Notes: generated from the letters alone by a model not told the origin. Shown: positions 26,614 through 38,430, numbered from the stretch's first letter. The stretch is DNA of 64,000 nucleotides from Mesorhizobium sp. M2E.F.Ca.ET.219.01.1.1 (GCF_004016445.2 NZ_SADT02000001.1:2089630-2153629), one strand, 5' to 3'. Numbers and translations are program-made.

Positions 26614-27453
26614 ATGCTCATGAAAGTCGCGACATTCATCCATCCTTCCTCGGTCGTCGAAGAAGGAGCCCGGCTCGGCGAGGGCGTCCGCATCGGACCC
26701 TTCTGCCATATCAGCGCCGATTCAATCATCGGCGACCGCGTCGAGCTGGTCGGCCATGTGTCGGTGATGGGTGCCACGACCGTCGGAGCGGGGACGAAAG
26801 TCTATCCGATGGCGACGCTCGGCGCGCCGCCGCAGAACACCAAGCACAAGGGCGGGCGCACCACGCTCGTCATCGGTGAGAACTGTACCATCCGCGAAGC
26901 CGTCACGATGCATGTCGGCACCGATTCCAGCCGTGGCGAGACGAGTGTCGGCGACAACGGCAATTTCCTTGCCTATGCCCACATCGCCCATGATTGCGTC
27001 GTTGGCAAGAACGCGACTTTCGCCAATGGCGCGACGCTCGGCGGCCATTGCGAGATAGGCGACAACGTCTATATCGGCGGCCTGACCGCCGTTCACCAGT
27101 TCGTGCGCATTGGCGACAACGCCTTCATCGGCGGCTGCTCGGCGGTTGTCGGCGATATCATTCCCTATGCGATCGCCGCCGGCAATCGCGCCAAGCTGCG
27201 CGGCCTGAACATCGTCGGGCTGAAGCGTTCCGGCCTGCCGCGCTCGGAAATCTACCTGCTGCGCAAGGTTTACCGGTCGATTTTCGACCGTTCCCGCAGC
27301 GTCGCGGAGAATATCGATCTCGCCAGGGCGGAATTCGGCTCCTCGTCTCCTGCCGCCACGAAGATGATCGACTTCATCGCCAGCGGCGGCAAGCGGCACT
27401 ATGCGGTCCCGCCGCTGAAGGGTGGCGGCGACGATGCAGATGACGAAGGCTGA
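26614..27453 (+). CDS. lpxA: UDP-N-acetylglucosamine O-acyltransferase
   Basis: 279 residues. LpxA catalyses the first step of lipid A synthesis, transferring 3-hydroxyacyl to UDP-GlcNAc. Hexapeptide repeats begin FIHPSSVVEEGARLGEGVRIG; catalytic His in AYAHIAHDCVVG; GLTAVHQFVRIGDNAFIGG follows. The C-terminal helical bundle has GLKRSGLPRSEI. Starts at 26614 or 26620 cannot be separated. The gene overlaps the start of lpxI. Confidence 0.97.
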   Translation: MLMKVATFIHPSSVVEEGARLGEGVRIGPFCHISADSIIGDRVELVGHVSVMGATTVGAGTKVYPMATLGAPPQNTKHKGGRTTLVIGENCTIREAVTMHVGTDSSRGETSVGDNGNFLAYAHIAHDCVVGKNATFANGATLGGHCEIGDNVYIGGLTAVHQFVRIGDNAFIGGCSAVVGDIIPYAIAAGNRAKLRGLNIVGLKRSGLPRSEIYLLRKVYRSIFDRSRSVAENIDLARAEFGSSSPAATKMIDFIASGGKRHYAVPPLKGGGDDADDEG

Positions 27454-28357
27454 GGCGGCCGGGACGAAACTAAACTTCGCGCCGGGCGCCAGGATCGGCA
27501 TTATCGCCGGCGGCGGCAGTCTGCCGGTGGAAGTCGCCGCGAGCTTGGCAGAGCAAGGGTACCCGCCTGTCATCATCGCGGCCGAGGGCGAAGTCGACCG
27601 CAAGTCGGACCTCGCCGCTTACGAAACCGAGAAGCTTGCTCTTGAAGACTTCGGCTCGCTGGTGCCGCTGCTAAAGCGCAAACGGATCAGCCATCTCGTG
27701 CTGGCCGGCGAGATCAGGCGCAGGCCGAAATTGACTGGCATGCGGCCGAGCCTTGGCCTGCTGGCCGTCGTGCCTACAGTGGTCATGGGACTGGCGCGCG
27801 GCGACGATGGCTTGCTGAAGATCCTGACGCGCTTTCTGGAAAAGCGGGGCATCAAGGTCGTCGGAGCGCACGAGATCGTGCCTGAACTGCTTGCGGGCGG
27901 CGGCCCGCTGACCAAGGCGGAGCCGCGCAAATCCGACTGGCGTGACATCGAGGCGGCGCGGGCTGCGGCGAAGGCGATCGGCGCGCTGGATATCGGCCAG
28001 GCCGCGGTCGCGATCGGCGGCCGGGCGATCGCGCTGGAAGGCATCGAAGGCACCAACGGACTGCTCGAGCGAACAAGGCAATTGCGCAACCATGGCAGGC
28101 TCGCCGGCAAGACGCGCGGCGTGCTGGTCAAATGCGCCAAGCCGGGTCAGGAATTGCGGGCTGACTTGCCCACCATCGGCCCGCAGACGATCGAGGCCGC
28201 GCATGCGGCAGGCCTTGCCGGCATAGCCGTCGAGGCCGGCCGTTCGCTTATCCTTGAAGGCCCGATCACGCTTGCCCGCGCGAATGCCTTTGGCCTGTTC
28301 ATCGTCGGCCTGCCCGCGACGGAGCTGGTCAAACGGGAGCCGGCTGATGGCCGCTGA
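27434..28357 (+). CDS. lpxI: UDP-2,3-diacylglucosamine diphosphatase LpxI
   Basis: 307 residues. LpxI replaces LpxH in alphaproteobacteria, cleaving UDP-2,3-diacylglucosamine to lipid X and UMP with different chemistry. Signature blocks: GIIAGGGSLPVEVA near the N-terminus, HLVLAGEIRRRP, and the C-terminal VLVKCAKPGQELRADLPTIG with TIEAAHAAGLAGIAVEAG. Overlaps lpxA (20 bases) and lpxB (11 bases), so translation is likely coupled. An upstream GTG at 27422 is possible. Confidence 0.93.
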   Translation: MQMTKAEAAGTKLNFAPGARIGIIAGGGSLPVEVAASLAEQGYPPVIIAAEGEVDRKSDLAAYETEKLALEDFGSLVPLLKRKRISHLVLAGEIRRRPKLTGMRPSLGLLAVVPTVVMGLARGDDGLLKILTRFLEKRGIKVVGAHEIVPELLAGGGPLTKAEPRKSDWRDIEAARAAAKAIGALDIGQAAVAIGGRAIALEGIEGTNGLLERTRQLRNHGRLAGKTRGVLVKCAKPGQELRADLPTIGPQTIEAAHAAGLAGIAVEAGRSLILEGPITLARANAFGLFIVGLPATELVKREPADGR

Positions 28358-29528
28358 CAAGCCGCTCAAGCTCGCGATCGTCGCCGGCGAGGAATCCGGC
28401 GATCTGCTCGGTGCCGATATCGTGCGGGCGCTCGAGCGTACGACTGGCCGCAAGGTTCAGCTTGTCGGCATCGGTGGCCGGCACCTGCAGCAATTAGGGC
28501 TGACGCCGCTGTTCGACGGCGGAGAGATCGCGCTGATGGGTTTCAGCGCGGTGCTGCGCGACCTGCCGCGGCTGATGCGTCGCATCAGCCAGACGGCGGC
28601 GATGATCGCGACCGAGCGGCCTGATTGCCTCGTCACCATCGACAGTCCCGACTTTTCGCTGCGCGTGGCGAGGAAGGTCCGCGCAACGGCGCCCGCCATT
28701 CCTATCGTTCACTATGTCTGCCCGAGCGTATGGGCCTGGCGGCCGGGCAGGGCGGTGGCGATGAAGCCCTATGTCGACCATATCCTGTGCATCCTGCCGT
28801 TCGAGGTGAAGGCGCTTGCCCGTCTCGGCGGACCACCGGGCACTTATGTCGGTCACCGGCTGACGCGGGATCCGGGCGTGCTTGGCGCCGCCAAGGCGCA
28901 GAGCCAGCCGCGCGACCTCTCCGACGACCGCGTCAAGACGCTGCTGGTGCTGCCCGGCTCGCGCCGCGGCGAGGTCCGCCGGCTGATGGAACCCTTCGGC
29001 AAGGCGATGTCGGCGCTGCGCCAACGCGGCCATCGGCTGCGCCTGCTGTTGCCGACGGTGCCGCATGTCACCGAGCTGGTGAAGGCTTCGGTCGCCAGTT
29101 GGGACGACAAGCCGGAAATCATCACCGAGCCGGAGCGCAAATGGCAGGCCTTCGGCAAGGCCGATGCGGCATTGATCGCGTCGGGAACGGTGTCGCTCGA
29201 GTTGGCGCTTGCCGGCGTTCCGATGGTTTCCTGCTACAAGCTCGATCCGATTGCGCGCCAGCTTCTGCAGCATCTGGTCACGACATGGTCGGCGCTGCTG
29301 CCCAATTTGATCTCCGACCGCACGCTGGTTCCGGAATTCTACGACCAGTATGTCCGGCCGGAGAACCTCGCCCGGCAGCTGGAAGCCTTGTTTGCCGACA
29401 CCGGCATGCGCGCCTGGCAAAAGGCCGGCTTTGCCGAAATTGCCCGGCGCATGGCGACCGAGCGGCCTGCCGGCGAGATCGCCGCGGAAGTGGTGCTGGG
29501 GTGCGTCAAGAAAGCGAATAGGGAGTAG
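28347..29528 (+). CDS. lpxB: Lipid-A-disaccharide synthase
   Basis: 393 residues. GT19 glycosyltransferase joining lipid X and UDP-diacylglucosamine. Blocks: IVAGEESGDLLGADIV, LVTIDSPDFSLRVAR, YVCPSVWAWRPGRA, LLVLPGSRRGEV and ALIASGTVSLELALAGVPMV. The ATG at 28347 lies inside lpxI. The last codons form part of the 32-bp inverted repeat that separates it from gltA. Confidence 0.97.
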   Translation: MAADKPLKLAIVAGEESGDLLGADIVRALERTTGRKVQLVGIGGRHLQQLGLTPLFDGGEIALMGFSAVLRDLPRLMRRISQTAAMIATERPDCLVTIDSPDFSLRVARKVRATAPAIPIVHYVCPSVWAWRPGRAVAMKPYVDHILCILPFEVKALARLGGPPGTYVGHRLTRDPGVLGAAKAQSQPRDLSDDRVKTLLVLPGSRRGEVRRLMEPFGKAMSALRQRGHRLRLLLPTVPHVTELVKASVASWDDKPEIITEPERKWQAFGKADAALIASGTVSLELALAGVPMVSCYKLDPIARQLLQHLVTTWSALLPNLISDRTLVPEFYDQYVRPENLARQLEALFADTGMRAWQKAGFAEIARRMATERPAGEIAAEVVLGCVKKANRE

Positions 29529-29600
29529 CGAATAGCGAGTAGGGCTGTGTCGGCTTTGCCCTTCTGCCCCTATTCGCTACTCGCTACCTCGCTATTCGCT
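29513..29600. repeat. Long imperfect inverted repeat at the lpxB-gltA junction
   Basis: Arms of about 32-34 bases (29513-29544 and 29567-29600), built from repeated words such as TAGCGAATAG and GAGTAG, surround a 22-base pyrimidine-rich loop. The left arm contains the lpxB stop. Between convergent genes it can act as a bidirectional terminator. Confidence 0.7.
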
Positions 29601-29603
29601 CGA

Positions 29604-30932
<1,329 letters not shown>

Positions 30933-31113
30933 TCTCAAACTCCTTTTGTGTCCTCATGCCGGCAAGGCAATTCCTGCAAACGGCACGTCGAAGTCACCGG
31001 AATGCGCGAACTCGCCACCGCATTTTAGGAGGTGCGTGCCAGATTGGGCCAAGGCCTAATGTTGCACTGCGAAACACACCTTTCAATGCCAATCTTTTTG
31101 GGCCAGCTCGCTC

Positions 31114-32538
31114 CTAATCGATTTGATCTCCAATGCGCGCCAGGCTTTCCTGGCGGCCCAGCACGGCAAGCACGTCGAACACGCCGGGCGAGGTGCTGCG
31201 GCCGGTCAGCGCGGCCCGCAGCGGTTGGGCCACGGCGCCGAGCTTGTGCCCGCCGGCCTGCGCGAACTCGCGGATCGAAGCCTCCGCCGAGGCCGCGCTC
31301 CACTCGCCTTGAACGGAAGACAACGCGCCATGCGCGCCGCGCAGAATCGCGCGCGCATCCGCGTTGAGCAAGCCCGCCGCCTTCTCGTCCAGGGGCAGTG
31401 GCCGCTCGGCGAACAGGAAAGCCGCGCCGTCGACCAGCTCGACCAGGGTCTTGGCGCGCTCTTTGAGGCCGGGCATGGCGGCAAGCAACTGCGCCTTGCG
31501 CTTGTCATCGAGCTTTGCGGCGAGCGCCGGACCGCCTTCGAGGTAGGGCAAGGTGGCGACGAAGATGTCGAACAGCGCCTGGTCGTCCATCTTGCGCATA
31601 TGGACGCCGTTCAGCGCCTCGAGCTTGGCGAAGTCGAAGCGGGCAGCGCCCTTGTTGACGTCGCCGATGTCGAACCAGGCGACCATGTCCTTGATCGACA
31701 TGACCTCATCGTCGCCATGGCTCCAGCCGAGCCTGGCCAGATAGTTGAGCAGCGCCTCCGGCAAATAGCCCATGGCGCGGTAGGCCTCGACGCCGAGCGC
31801 GCCGTGCCGCTTCGACAGCTTGGCGCCGTCGGCGCCGTGGATCAGCGGGATGTGCGACATCGACGGCACGTCCCAGCCCATGGCGTTGTAGATCACCGTC
31901 TGGCGCGCGGCATTCGTCAGGTGATCGTCACCGCGGATGATGTGCGTGACGCCCATGTCGTGGTCGTCGACGACGACGGCATGCATATAGGTCGGGACGC
32001 CGTCGGAACGCAGGATGATGAAGTCGTCGAGATCCTTGTTCGGGAAGCGAACCTCGCCCTGAACGCGGTCGTTGACGATCGTCACGCCCTCGGTCGGCGC
32101 CTTGATGCGGATCGCGCCATTGACGCCTGCCGGTGCCGCGGACGGATCGCGGTCGCGCCACTGGCCGTTGTAACGCGGCGGCAGGCCCTTGGCGCGGGCC
32201 GCCTCGCGCATTGCCTCGAGCTCGGCCGGCGTCTCGAAGGCGTAGTAAGCCTTGCCCAAGCGCACAAGCTCCTCGGCCACCTCGCGATGGCGCGGGGCGC
32301 GCTCGAACTGCGATACGGCGTCGCCGTCCCAGGAGAGGCCAAGCCAGGTCAGTCCGTCGAGAATGGCGGCCGTAGCGGCTTCGGTGGAGCGCTCGCGATC
32401 AGTGTCCTCGATGCGCAGCAGCATGGTGCCGCCGGTATGCCTGGCATAGAGCCAGTTGAACAGCGCCGTGCGCGCCCCGCCAATATGCAGGTAGCCGGTG
32501 GGCGAGGGGGCAAAACGGGTGACGACCTTGTCGGACAT
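31114..32538 (-). CDS. gltX: Glutamate-tRNA ligase
   Basis: 474 residues, class I aminoacyl-tRNA synthetase. HIGH-type motif in [17 protein letters not shown] and KMSKS-type motif KLSKRHG. The zinc-site region and C-terminal anticodon domain follow. Start ATG 32538 ([13 protein letters not shown]) is the family norm; 122 residues of in-frame upstream sequence are the shadow of comEC. Rhizobia often carry two gltX copies, and many lack asparaginyl or glutaminyl synthetase, so a non-discriminating role is possible but cannot be told here. Confidence 0.97.
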   Translation of the reverse strand: MSDKVVTRFAPSPTGYLHIGGARTALFNWLYARHTGGTMLLRIEDTDRERSTEAATAAILDGLTWLGLSWDGDAVSQFERAPRHREVAEELVRLGKAYYAFETPAELEAMREAARAKGLPPRYNGQWRDRDPSAAPAGVNGAIRIKAPTEGVTIVNDRVQGEVRFPNKDLDDFIILRSDGVPTYMHAVVVDDHDMGVTHIIRGDDHLTNAARQTVIYNAMGWDVPSMSHIPLIHGADGAKLSKRHGALGVEAYRAMGYLPEALLNYLARLGWSHGDDEVMSIKDMVAWFDIGDVNKGAARFDFAKLEALNGVHMRKMDDQALFDIFVATLPYLEGGPALAAKLDDKRKAQLLAAMPGLKERAKTLVELVDGAAFLFAERPLPLDEKAAGLLNADARAILRGAHGALSSVQGEWSAASAEASIREFAQAGGHKLGAVAQPLRAALTGRSTSPGVFDVLAVLGRQESLARIGDQID

Positions 32539-32680
32539 GGAACTCTCGAAGAAGCACTGAAAAAATGCATGTTTCGCGCGGACTTTCGCGCTTTGCGCGT
32601 TCATGTAGCATAGGCGGTCTGGGGCGCAAGGGGCAGACCCGATGGCTGGACGTGGCCGGGGCGCAGGAGAGGGCGAGGGA

Positions 32681-35080
32681 ATGACAGCTGGCGTCAGCGA
32701 ACGCCTGATGTTTGCCCATGCCGAGCCTGCGGAAGAAGTGCCGGTTTCGCTTCCGGAACTCCATCCGCCCGCCGAGCTACCGCCACCCGGTGGCGGTGCG
32801 CTGCAGCCAGCCTCGGCAACAGCCATCGTCGGCAGGATCCGAAAACAGCTTGGCCGCGCTTCGCTCCCTGCGCTGCGGCGAAGCGTTGCGGTCGCTGCCA
32901 CCACCGAGCTCGACCGCGGCGTCGGCTTCCTGCTGGTGCCGGTGTTCCTGGCCGCCGGCGTGATCTACTATTTCTCGCTGAGCACCGAGCCTGATCTCTA
33001 CAGGCCGCTCGCGGCGGTGGCTTTGATGGCTGTCTGCGCGGCAGTCTCGCGTTCCTGGCAGCGGACGCACCTTGTCTTCCTGGCATCGCTTTTCTGCGCG
33101 CTCGGCTTTCTGGCGGCCAAGGTGGAGACCTGGCGGATGGCGACGCCGATGCTGGGGGCCGAGATCCAGACACGGCTGACCGGCCGCCTGGTCACCGCCG
33201 AAGCGATGGCCAATGGCCGTGTGCGGCTGACCATCGATCTCATCTCCACCGAGCACCCGACGCTGCGTTACGCACCGGACCGCGTCAGGGTTTCGGCGCG
33301 CAGAATCCCGTCCGGCATGACGGCTGGGTCGATGCTGATCGGCTATGTCAAGCTGCTGCCGCCGACCGGCCCGGTTCGGCCGGACAGTTACGATTTTTCC
33401 TTCGACAGCTACTTTAGCGGCATCGGCGGTAGCGGCTTTTTCCTGGGCGATCCAAAGCTGTTAGCTCCGGCTTCGACGGCGCCCACGGGAGCACCTTTCG
33501 GAGCGCGCATCGCATCGGCCGTGGAAAATGCGCGCGAAGGGATCGCCGACCACATCCGGAGCAGCATCGGCGGGTCCGAAGGCGAGATCGCGGCGGCGCT
33601 GATCGTCGGCGTGCGCGCGGGCATTCCGGAAGAAATCAACGAGTCGATGCGGCGCACCGGCATCTATCACATCATCTCGATCTCCGGCCTGCACATGGCG
33701 CTGGTGGCCGGTACGATCATGTTCCTGCTGCGCGGCGCTTTCGCGCTGTTTCCGGATTTCTCGTCGCGCCGCCCGGTGAAGAAATACGCCGCTGCGATTG
33801 CGCTTGCCTCGATTGCCGCCTACCTCGTCATCTCCGGCATCGTGGTGGCGGCCGAACGGAGCTTCATCATGCTCGCTGTGATGCTGATCGCGGTGCTTTT
33901 CGACCGCGCGGCGCTGACGATGCGCAACCTGGCGATCTCGGCGATTGCCGTCATCATTGTCTCGCCGCATGAAGTGGTCGGCCCGAGCTTCCAGATGTCC
34001 TTCGCGGCCACCGCGGCCCTGGTCGGCGCCTATGCCGGCTTTGCCGACTATCGCGCCGGCAAAACGACCGCGCCGCCGGCAAAGCGTTCGTTCCTCGGAT
34101 ACCTGTCGCGAAAACTGGCGGTTGGCGTGGGCGGCGCCGCTGTAACCTCGCTCATCGCGGGCAGCGCGACATTGCTGTTTGCGATCTGGCATTTCCAGCG
34201 CGTGTCGCCGCTCAGCCTGCTCGCCAATCTGGCGGTGATGCCGATCGTTTCGCTGATCGTCATGCCGTTCGCCGTGTTGAGCGCGCTGGCCATGCCGTTC
34301 GGCTTCGACGGTCCCTTCCTCTATGTGATGGGCAAGGGACTGACAGCGATGATTGCCATTTCGGCATGGATTTCCGAGCGCTCGCCGGTCGATGCCGTGG
34401 GATTGATCTCGATCCAGTCGGTGCTGCTGGCGACAATCGCGCTGGTCATCGCGACCATGGCCACCACCTGGCTAAGGCTCGCCGCTGTTCCCTTCGCCCT
34501 CGCCGCGCTGCTGGCGATCCCGCATGTGCGCACGCCGGATGTGCTGATCTCGGAGGATGCGCATCTGGTGGCGATGCCGATCGGCGGCGGCGAACTTGCC
34601 GTCAACCGCGAACGCTCCAACGAGTTCACCACCGACAATTGGAAGCGGGCGCTGAAAGCCGAGGAAATCGTGCCGCCGGAGACGTTTGCCAAAGACGCTC
34701 TCGACATCGCCGATCCTGTCGACCTGCCACCAGGATCGCCCTTCTATTGCACCGGTGACCTCTGCATCGGCCGGCACCCTTCCGGCGCGATCGTCGCGCT
34801 TGCCGAAAACCGCGACAGCGCCCGGCCTGCCTGCGGCTTTGCCGACCTCATCGTCATCAACGATGCGACGGCCTACAATCCCTGCTGGGATCCGCGTGTG
34901 CTTGTCGTCACCAAGCGCCAGCTGGCGCGTGACGGCAGCGCCGCCGTCTTCTTCGATCCACAATCGGCAACGGCCCGCCCAGCCATCCAATATGCCGTCG
35001 AAAAGCCATATCGGCCCTGGCACGAGCAGCGCAAATACTCGCGCGAGGCGAGGGGGCTGCCGCCTTATGAAAAGCCCTGA
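32681..35080 (+). CDS. ComEC/Rec2 family competence protein
   Basis: About 799 residues from ATG 32681; ATG 32642 (AAGGGG eight bases upstream) is an equal alternative adding [14 protein letters not shown]-terminal DUF4131 region with an OB-like fold, then the Competence membrane domain with [17 protein letters not shown], the hallmark, and about ten membrane helices. ComEC carries DNA across the inner membrane. The metallo-beta-lactamase domain of longer ComEC proteins is not recognisable: no HxHxDH motif occurs in the last 250 residues, only a remnant-like segment from [22 protein letters not shown]. Divergent from gltX and convergent with lexA. Confidence 0.9.
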   Translation: MTAGVSERLMFAHAEPAEEVPVSLPELHPPAELPPPGGGALQPASATAIVGRIRKQLGRASLPALRRSVAVAATTELDRGVGFLLVPVFLAAGVIYYFSLSTEPDLYRPLAAVALMAVCAAVSRSWQRTHLVFLASLFCALGFLAAKVETWRMATPMLGAEIQTRLTGRLVTAEAMANGRVRLTIDLISTEHPTLRYAPDRVRVSARRIPSGMTAGSMLIGYVKLLPPTGPVRPDSYDFSFDSYFSGIGGSGFFLGDPKLLAPASTAPTGAPFGARIASAVENAREGIADHIRSSIGGSEGEIAAALIVGVRAGIPEEINESMRRTGIYHIISISGLHMALVAGTIMFLLRGAFALFPDFSSRRPVKKYAAAIALASIAAYLVISGIVVAAERSFIMLAVMLIAVLFDRAALTMRNLAISAIAVIIVSPHEVVGPSFQMSFAATAALVGAYAGFADYRAGKTTAPPAKRSFLGYLSRKLAVGVGGAAVTSLIAGSATLLFAIWHFQRVSPLSLLANLAVMPIVSLIVMPFAVLSALAMPFGFDGPFLYVMGKGLTAMIAISAWISERSPVDAVGLISIQSVLLATIALVIATMATTWLRLAAVPFALAALLAIPHVRTPDVLISEDAHLVAMPIGGGELAVNRERSNEFTTDNWKRALKAEEIVPPETFAKDALDIADPVDLPPGSPFYCTGDLCIGRHPSGAIVALAENRDSARPACGFADLIVINDATAYNPCWDPRVLVVTKRQLARDGSAAVFFDPQSATARPAIQYAVEKPYRPWHEQRKYSREARGLPPYEKP

Positions 35081-35104
35081 GAGGGCCAAGCCCTCGCAGC
35101 CGGA

Positions 35105-35839
35105 TCAGTAGCGCCTGATCAGCCCGACGAGCTTGCCCTGCACCTTGACCCGATCCGGTCCGAAGATCCGGGTCTCGTAGGCCGGGTTGGCAGCCTCCAG
35201 CGCGATCGAGGCGCCCTTGCGGCGGAAGCGCTTGAGCGTCGCTTCCTCATCGTCGACCAGCGCCACAACGATCTCACCCGGGCTCGCCGTGCTGGCGTTA
35301 CGGATGATGACGGTGTCGCCGTCGAAGATCCCGGCCTCGATCATCGAGTCGCCCTTGACCTCCAGCGCATAATGCTCGCCGCCCATGATCATGTCCGGCG
35401 GCACCGAGATCGAATGCGTCTGGTGCTGGATGGCGTCGATCGGCACACCGGCGGCAATGCGGCCCATCACCGGAATGGACACGGCCGAAACGGCGTCGTC
35501 GTCATTGCTCGGCGTCGGCGTACGTGAAGGCGCTGCCGGCTTGACCTGGCGGCTTAGATTGCCCTGGCCGCCCTGGATGACGCTTGGCGAAAATTTCCTT
35601 GCGGCATTCAGGCCGGGCGCGATCGAGTCGGGCAGCCGCAAGACCTCCAACGCGCGCGCCCGGTTTGGCAGCCGGCGAATGAAGCCGCGTTCTTCCAGCG
35701 CCGTGATCAGCCGGTGGATGCCGGACTTCGAGGCCAAGTCCAGCGCTTCCTTCATCTCGTCGAAGGATGGAGGAATCCCGCTCTCCTTCAGGCGTTCATG
35801 GATGAACATCAGGAGTTCATGTTGCTTGCGCGTCAGCAT
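35105..35839 (-). CDS. lexA: SOS repressor LexA
   Basis: 244 residues. N-terminal winged helix [20 protein letters not shown]...FDEMKEAL binds SOS boxes; a linker follows; the C-terminal S24 protease domain has the self-cleavage bond Ala130-Gly131 (GRIAAGVP), catalytic Ser165 (GDSM) and Lys203 (ATLKRF). RecA-promoted self-cleavage induces DNA repair genes. The long linker (about 75-120) is common in alphaproteobacteria. A perfect GTTC-N7-GTTC box lies 62 bp upstream, so it is autoregulated. Confidence 0.98.
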   Translation of the reverse strand: MLTRKQHELLMFIHERLKESGIPPSFDEMKEALDLASKSGIHRLITALEERGFIRRLPNRARALEVLRLPDSIAPGLNAARKFSPSVIQGGQGNLSRQVKPAAPSRTPTPSNDDDAVSAVSIPVMGRIAAGVPIDAIQHQTHSISVPPDMIMGGEHYALEVKGDSMIEAGIFDGDTVIIRNASTASPGEIVVALVDDEEATLKRFRRKGASIALEAANPAYETRIFGPDRVKVQGKLVGLIRRY

Positions 35840-35901
35840 TGGCGGCCCCCATGGGTTCAGAAACCAGAATCAGAAAAACAAACCCAGAACAAACACTATC
35901 T

Positions 35902-35916
35902 GTTCCAGTTGTGTTC
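35902..35916. promoter_or_regulatory. LexA (SOS) box of lexA
   Basis: GTTCCAGTTGTGTTC is an exact alphaproteobacterial SOS box (GTTC-N7-GTTC, equally GAAC-N7-GAAC on the minus strand), 62 bp upstream of the lexA start. Confidence 0.85.
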
Positions 35917-36292
35917 CGCAACCGTTTAAAGTTTAATGAATTTCTTAAGGCTGCCGAAAGAATGTTGCATCCGACGGTGCCCGGCCGCCGGCGGCTGGGC
36001 TGTGTCATTGATTCCGCTCGATTTTGCAATTCTCCTTAAGCTGAAATTGAGAGGCGACACCGTCGCTGAGGCACCGAGAGTTTCGCGTCGGCTCATTCAT
36101 GCATGCACCGTACCGTGAACGAAACGAACCCAAAATGCCAACCTTGGCGACGATTCCGGCCCTCAGCCTTTGCCGTCTATGGACCAGCTAACATAGGACA
36201 GAAGGTTCTTGCCGTGCCGCGGACGGTGATGAGACAACCGCTCGGTCGCCTGAGGATGTAGCGGCCTGGTTCGAAGCGGAGGCGGTAGCACA
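35917..36292. other. Intergenic region between lexA and kynU
   Basis: About 375 bp apart from the SOS box. An AT-richer start (35928-35950) is followed by a GC-rich inverted-repeat-like stretch near 35980-36000. It must hold the lexA and kynU promoters, but I cannot place them. No tRNA or small ORF of credible quality is seen. Confidence 0.5.
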
Positions 36293-37540
36293 ATGAGGGG
36301 AATTCCCGATCTTGCCGAGGTCGAGGCTATGGATGCCGCGGATCCGCTGCGCGCCCTGCGCGATCGCTTCGTTCTGCCGGAAGGGGTGATTTACCTCGAC
36401 GGCAATTCGCTGGGCGCTGCTTCAATCAATGTCTTCAACGAGATCGAGAAGTCAGCGAAGCAGGAATGGGCGCGGGATCTCATCCGCGCATGGAACACCG
36501 CCGGCTGGTTCGACATGCCTGTCCAGCTGGGCGACCGGCTCGGGCGTCTGATCGGCGCCGCGCCTGGCCAGACGGTGGTGTGCGACACAACCTCGATCAA
36601 CATCTACAAGGTCCTGCATGCGGCGCTCGCGATCCGGCCCGAGCGCCCGACGATCGTTGCCGAGGGCGACAGCTTCCCGACCGACCTCTACATGGCGGAA
36701 GGAGTTGCCTCGACACGGCCCGGCACGGTGCTGCGGCTCGAAGGCGTCGATGCCCCGGCGATCGAGGACCTGATCGACGACCATGTTGCCGTCATCCTGG
36801 TCAACCACGTCAACTACAAGTCCGGCCGGCTGCGCGACATGGCCGCCCTGACCCGCAAGGCCCATGACGCCGGTGCGCTGATCGTCTGGGACCTCTGCCA
36901 CACGGCCGGCGCCCTGCCGGTCGATCTCGACGGCTCAAATGCCGATTTCGCCATCGGCTGCACCTACAAATATCTCAATGGCGGGCCGGGCGCGCCGGCC
37001 TTCATCTATGCCGCCACCCGCCATCATCCCGACATAAGCCAGCCGCTCAGCGGCTGGTGGGGCCATGCCAGGCCGTTCGCGTTCGAGCAGGGTTATGCCG
37101 CCGGCTCAGGCATCCGGCGGTTCCTGTGCGGAACGCAGCCGGTGCTGTCGATGCGCGCGCTGAAAGGCGCGCTGGATCTTTGGGACGAGGTCGACATGAC
37201 GGCCGTGCGCGAGAAGAGCGTCGCGCTGACGGATCTGTTCATCCGGCTTGTCGAAGCGAGATGCGGCGCGTTCGGTCTCGAGCTGGAAAGCCCGCGCGAT
37301 GGCGCCGAGCGCGGCAGCCAGGTGTCGTTCGCTCATCCGCATGGCTACCAGGTGATGCGCGCCTTGATCGAGCGCGGCGTGATCGGCGATTTCCGCGCGC
37401 CGTCGACCGTCCGCTTCGGCTTCACGCCGCTCTATGTCGGCTACAGGGATGTCTGGAACGCCGTCGAGGTGCTGGAAGACATACTACGCACGGGCGCCTG
37501 GCAGGAAGCGCGCTATGCGATCAAGGAGGCCGTCACCTGA
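36293..37540 (+). CDS. kynU: Kynureninase
   Basis: 415 residues, PLP enzyme cleaving kynurenine to anthranilate and alanine. Blocks: IYLDGNSLGAAS near the N-terminus, VILVNHVNYKSGRLRDM, VWDLCHTAGALPVDLDG and the PLP-lysine motif CTYKYLNGGPGAPAF (Lys226). The C-terminus GVIGDFRAPSTVRFGFTPLY is also typical. The next gene, 59 bp on, is an arylformamidase-like hydrolase, so the pair covers two steps of tryptophan breakdown. Tryptophan dioxygenase is not in the window. Confidence 0.96.
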   Translation: MRGIPDLAEVEAMDAADPLRALRDRFVLPEGVIYLDGNSLGAASINVFNEIEKSAKQEWARDLIRAWNTAGWFDMPVQLGDRLGRLIGAAPGQTVVCDTTSINIYKVLHAALAIRPERPTIVAEGDSFPTDLYMAEGVASTRPGTVLRLEGVDAPAIEDLIDDHVAVILVNHVNYKSGRLRDMAALTRKAHDAGALIVWDLCHTAGALPVDLDGSNADFAIGCTYKYLNGGPGAPAFIYAATRHHPDISQPLSGWWGHARPFAFEQGYAAGSGIRRFLCGTQPVLSMRALKGALDLWDEVDMTAVREKSVALTDLFIRLVEARCGAFGLELESPRDGAERGSQVSFAHPHGYQVMRALIERGVIGDFRAPSTVRFGFTPLYVGYRDVWNAVEVLEDILRTGAWQEARYAIKEAVT

Positions 37541-37599
37541 CTTCCAATGGCTTGCCGAACAAAGACAACTCGAATTTGATCTGATCGCTGGAGGGGCCG

Positions 37600-38430
37600 A
37601 TGCTGGGACACCGCATTGTCGACTGGGATGACGCCTATGCCAACGGCGCGAACATCGCTGGCGGCGACCGCTGGCCGGCGGCCTGGGACGGCCCAGCTCA
37701 GGCATTTCGCGAAAGGCTGCTGGCAGAGGGCAGGGCGCGGCTCGACATCGTCTATGGCGAGGCGCCGCGCAGCCGGTTCGATCTCTTCCTTCCGGCTGCC
37801 GCGCCGAAGGGGCTCGTCGTGTTCATCCATGGCGGCTACTGGATGGAATCGGACAAGACATCCTGGTCGCATCTGGCCGCCGGCGCTGTCGGTCGCGGCT
37901 TTGCCGTCGCCATGCCTTCCTATACGCTGTGCCCGCGGACCAGGATCGGCGGCATCGTCAATGAAGTCGCGGCCGCGATGGGCAAGGCGGCGGCCATGGT
38001 CGATGGCCCGCTGATGCTGACCGGTCACTCGGCCGGCGGACATCTCGCCAGCCGGATGGTGACGGCGACTTCGCCGCTGGGCGCCATGGTGGCGCAACGC
38101 ATACGCAAGGTCGTTTCGATTTCAGGCCTGCACGACCTTCGGCCGTTGATGTTCACGGCTTTGAACGAGACGCTGAACATCGACGAACGGGAAGCGTTGA
38201 GCGAAAGCCCAGCGCTGCTGCGGCCCGCGCAAGGAACCCGCATCACCTGTTGGGTCGGCGGCGGCGAGCGCTCGGAATTCCTGCGCCAGAGCGCATTGCT
38301 CGCCAACATCTGGACGGGGCTTGGCGCCGCTACCCAGTCAGTTGTCGAGCCGGACCGGCATCATTTCAACGTCGTCGATGGTCTCGCAGATCCGGACCAT
38401 CCCCTGACCCGAACGCTGGTGGACGAATAA
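37600..38430 (+). CDS. Alpha/beta hydrolase, probable arylformamidase
   Basis: 276 residues, cytoplasmic. The HGGYW motif (77-81) forms the oxyanion hole of eukaryote-type kynurenine formamidases, and GHSAGGH carries nucleophile Ser144; DRHHFNVV near the end holds the likely catalytic His. Formamidase turns N-formylkynurenine into kynurenine, the substrate of the kynureninase just upstream, which strengthens the call. Bacterial kynB is an unrelated metal enzyme, so no symbol is given. Confidence 0.82.
   Translation: MLGHRIVDWDDAYANGANIAGGDRWPAAWDGPAQAFRERLLAEGRARLDIVYGEAPRSRFDLFLPAAAPKGLVVFIHGGYWMESDKTSWSHLAAGAVGRGFAVAMPSYTLCPRTRIGGIVNEVAAAMGKAAAMVDGPLMLTGHSAGGHLASRMVTATSPLGAMVAQRIRKVVSISGLHDLRPLMFTALNETLNIDEREALSESPALLRPAQGTRITCWVGGGERSEFLRQSALLANIWTGLGAATQSVVEPDRHHFNVVDGLADPDHPLTRTLVDE

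Noticed and set aside
29513..29600. CRISPR-like array at lpxB-gltA
   Set aside because: Words are short and in inverted rather than direct spaced order; no spacers and no cas genes.
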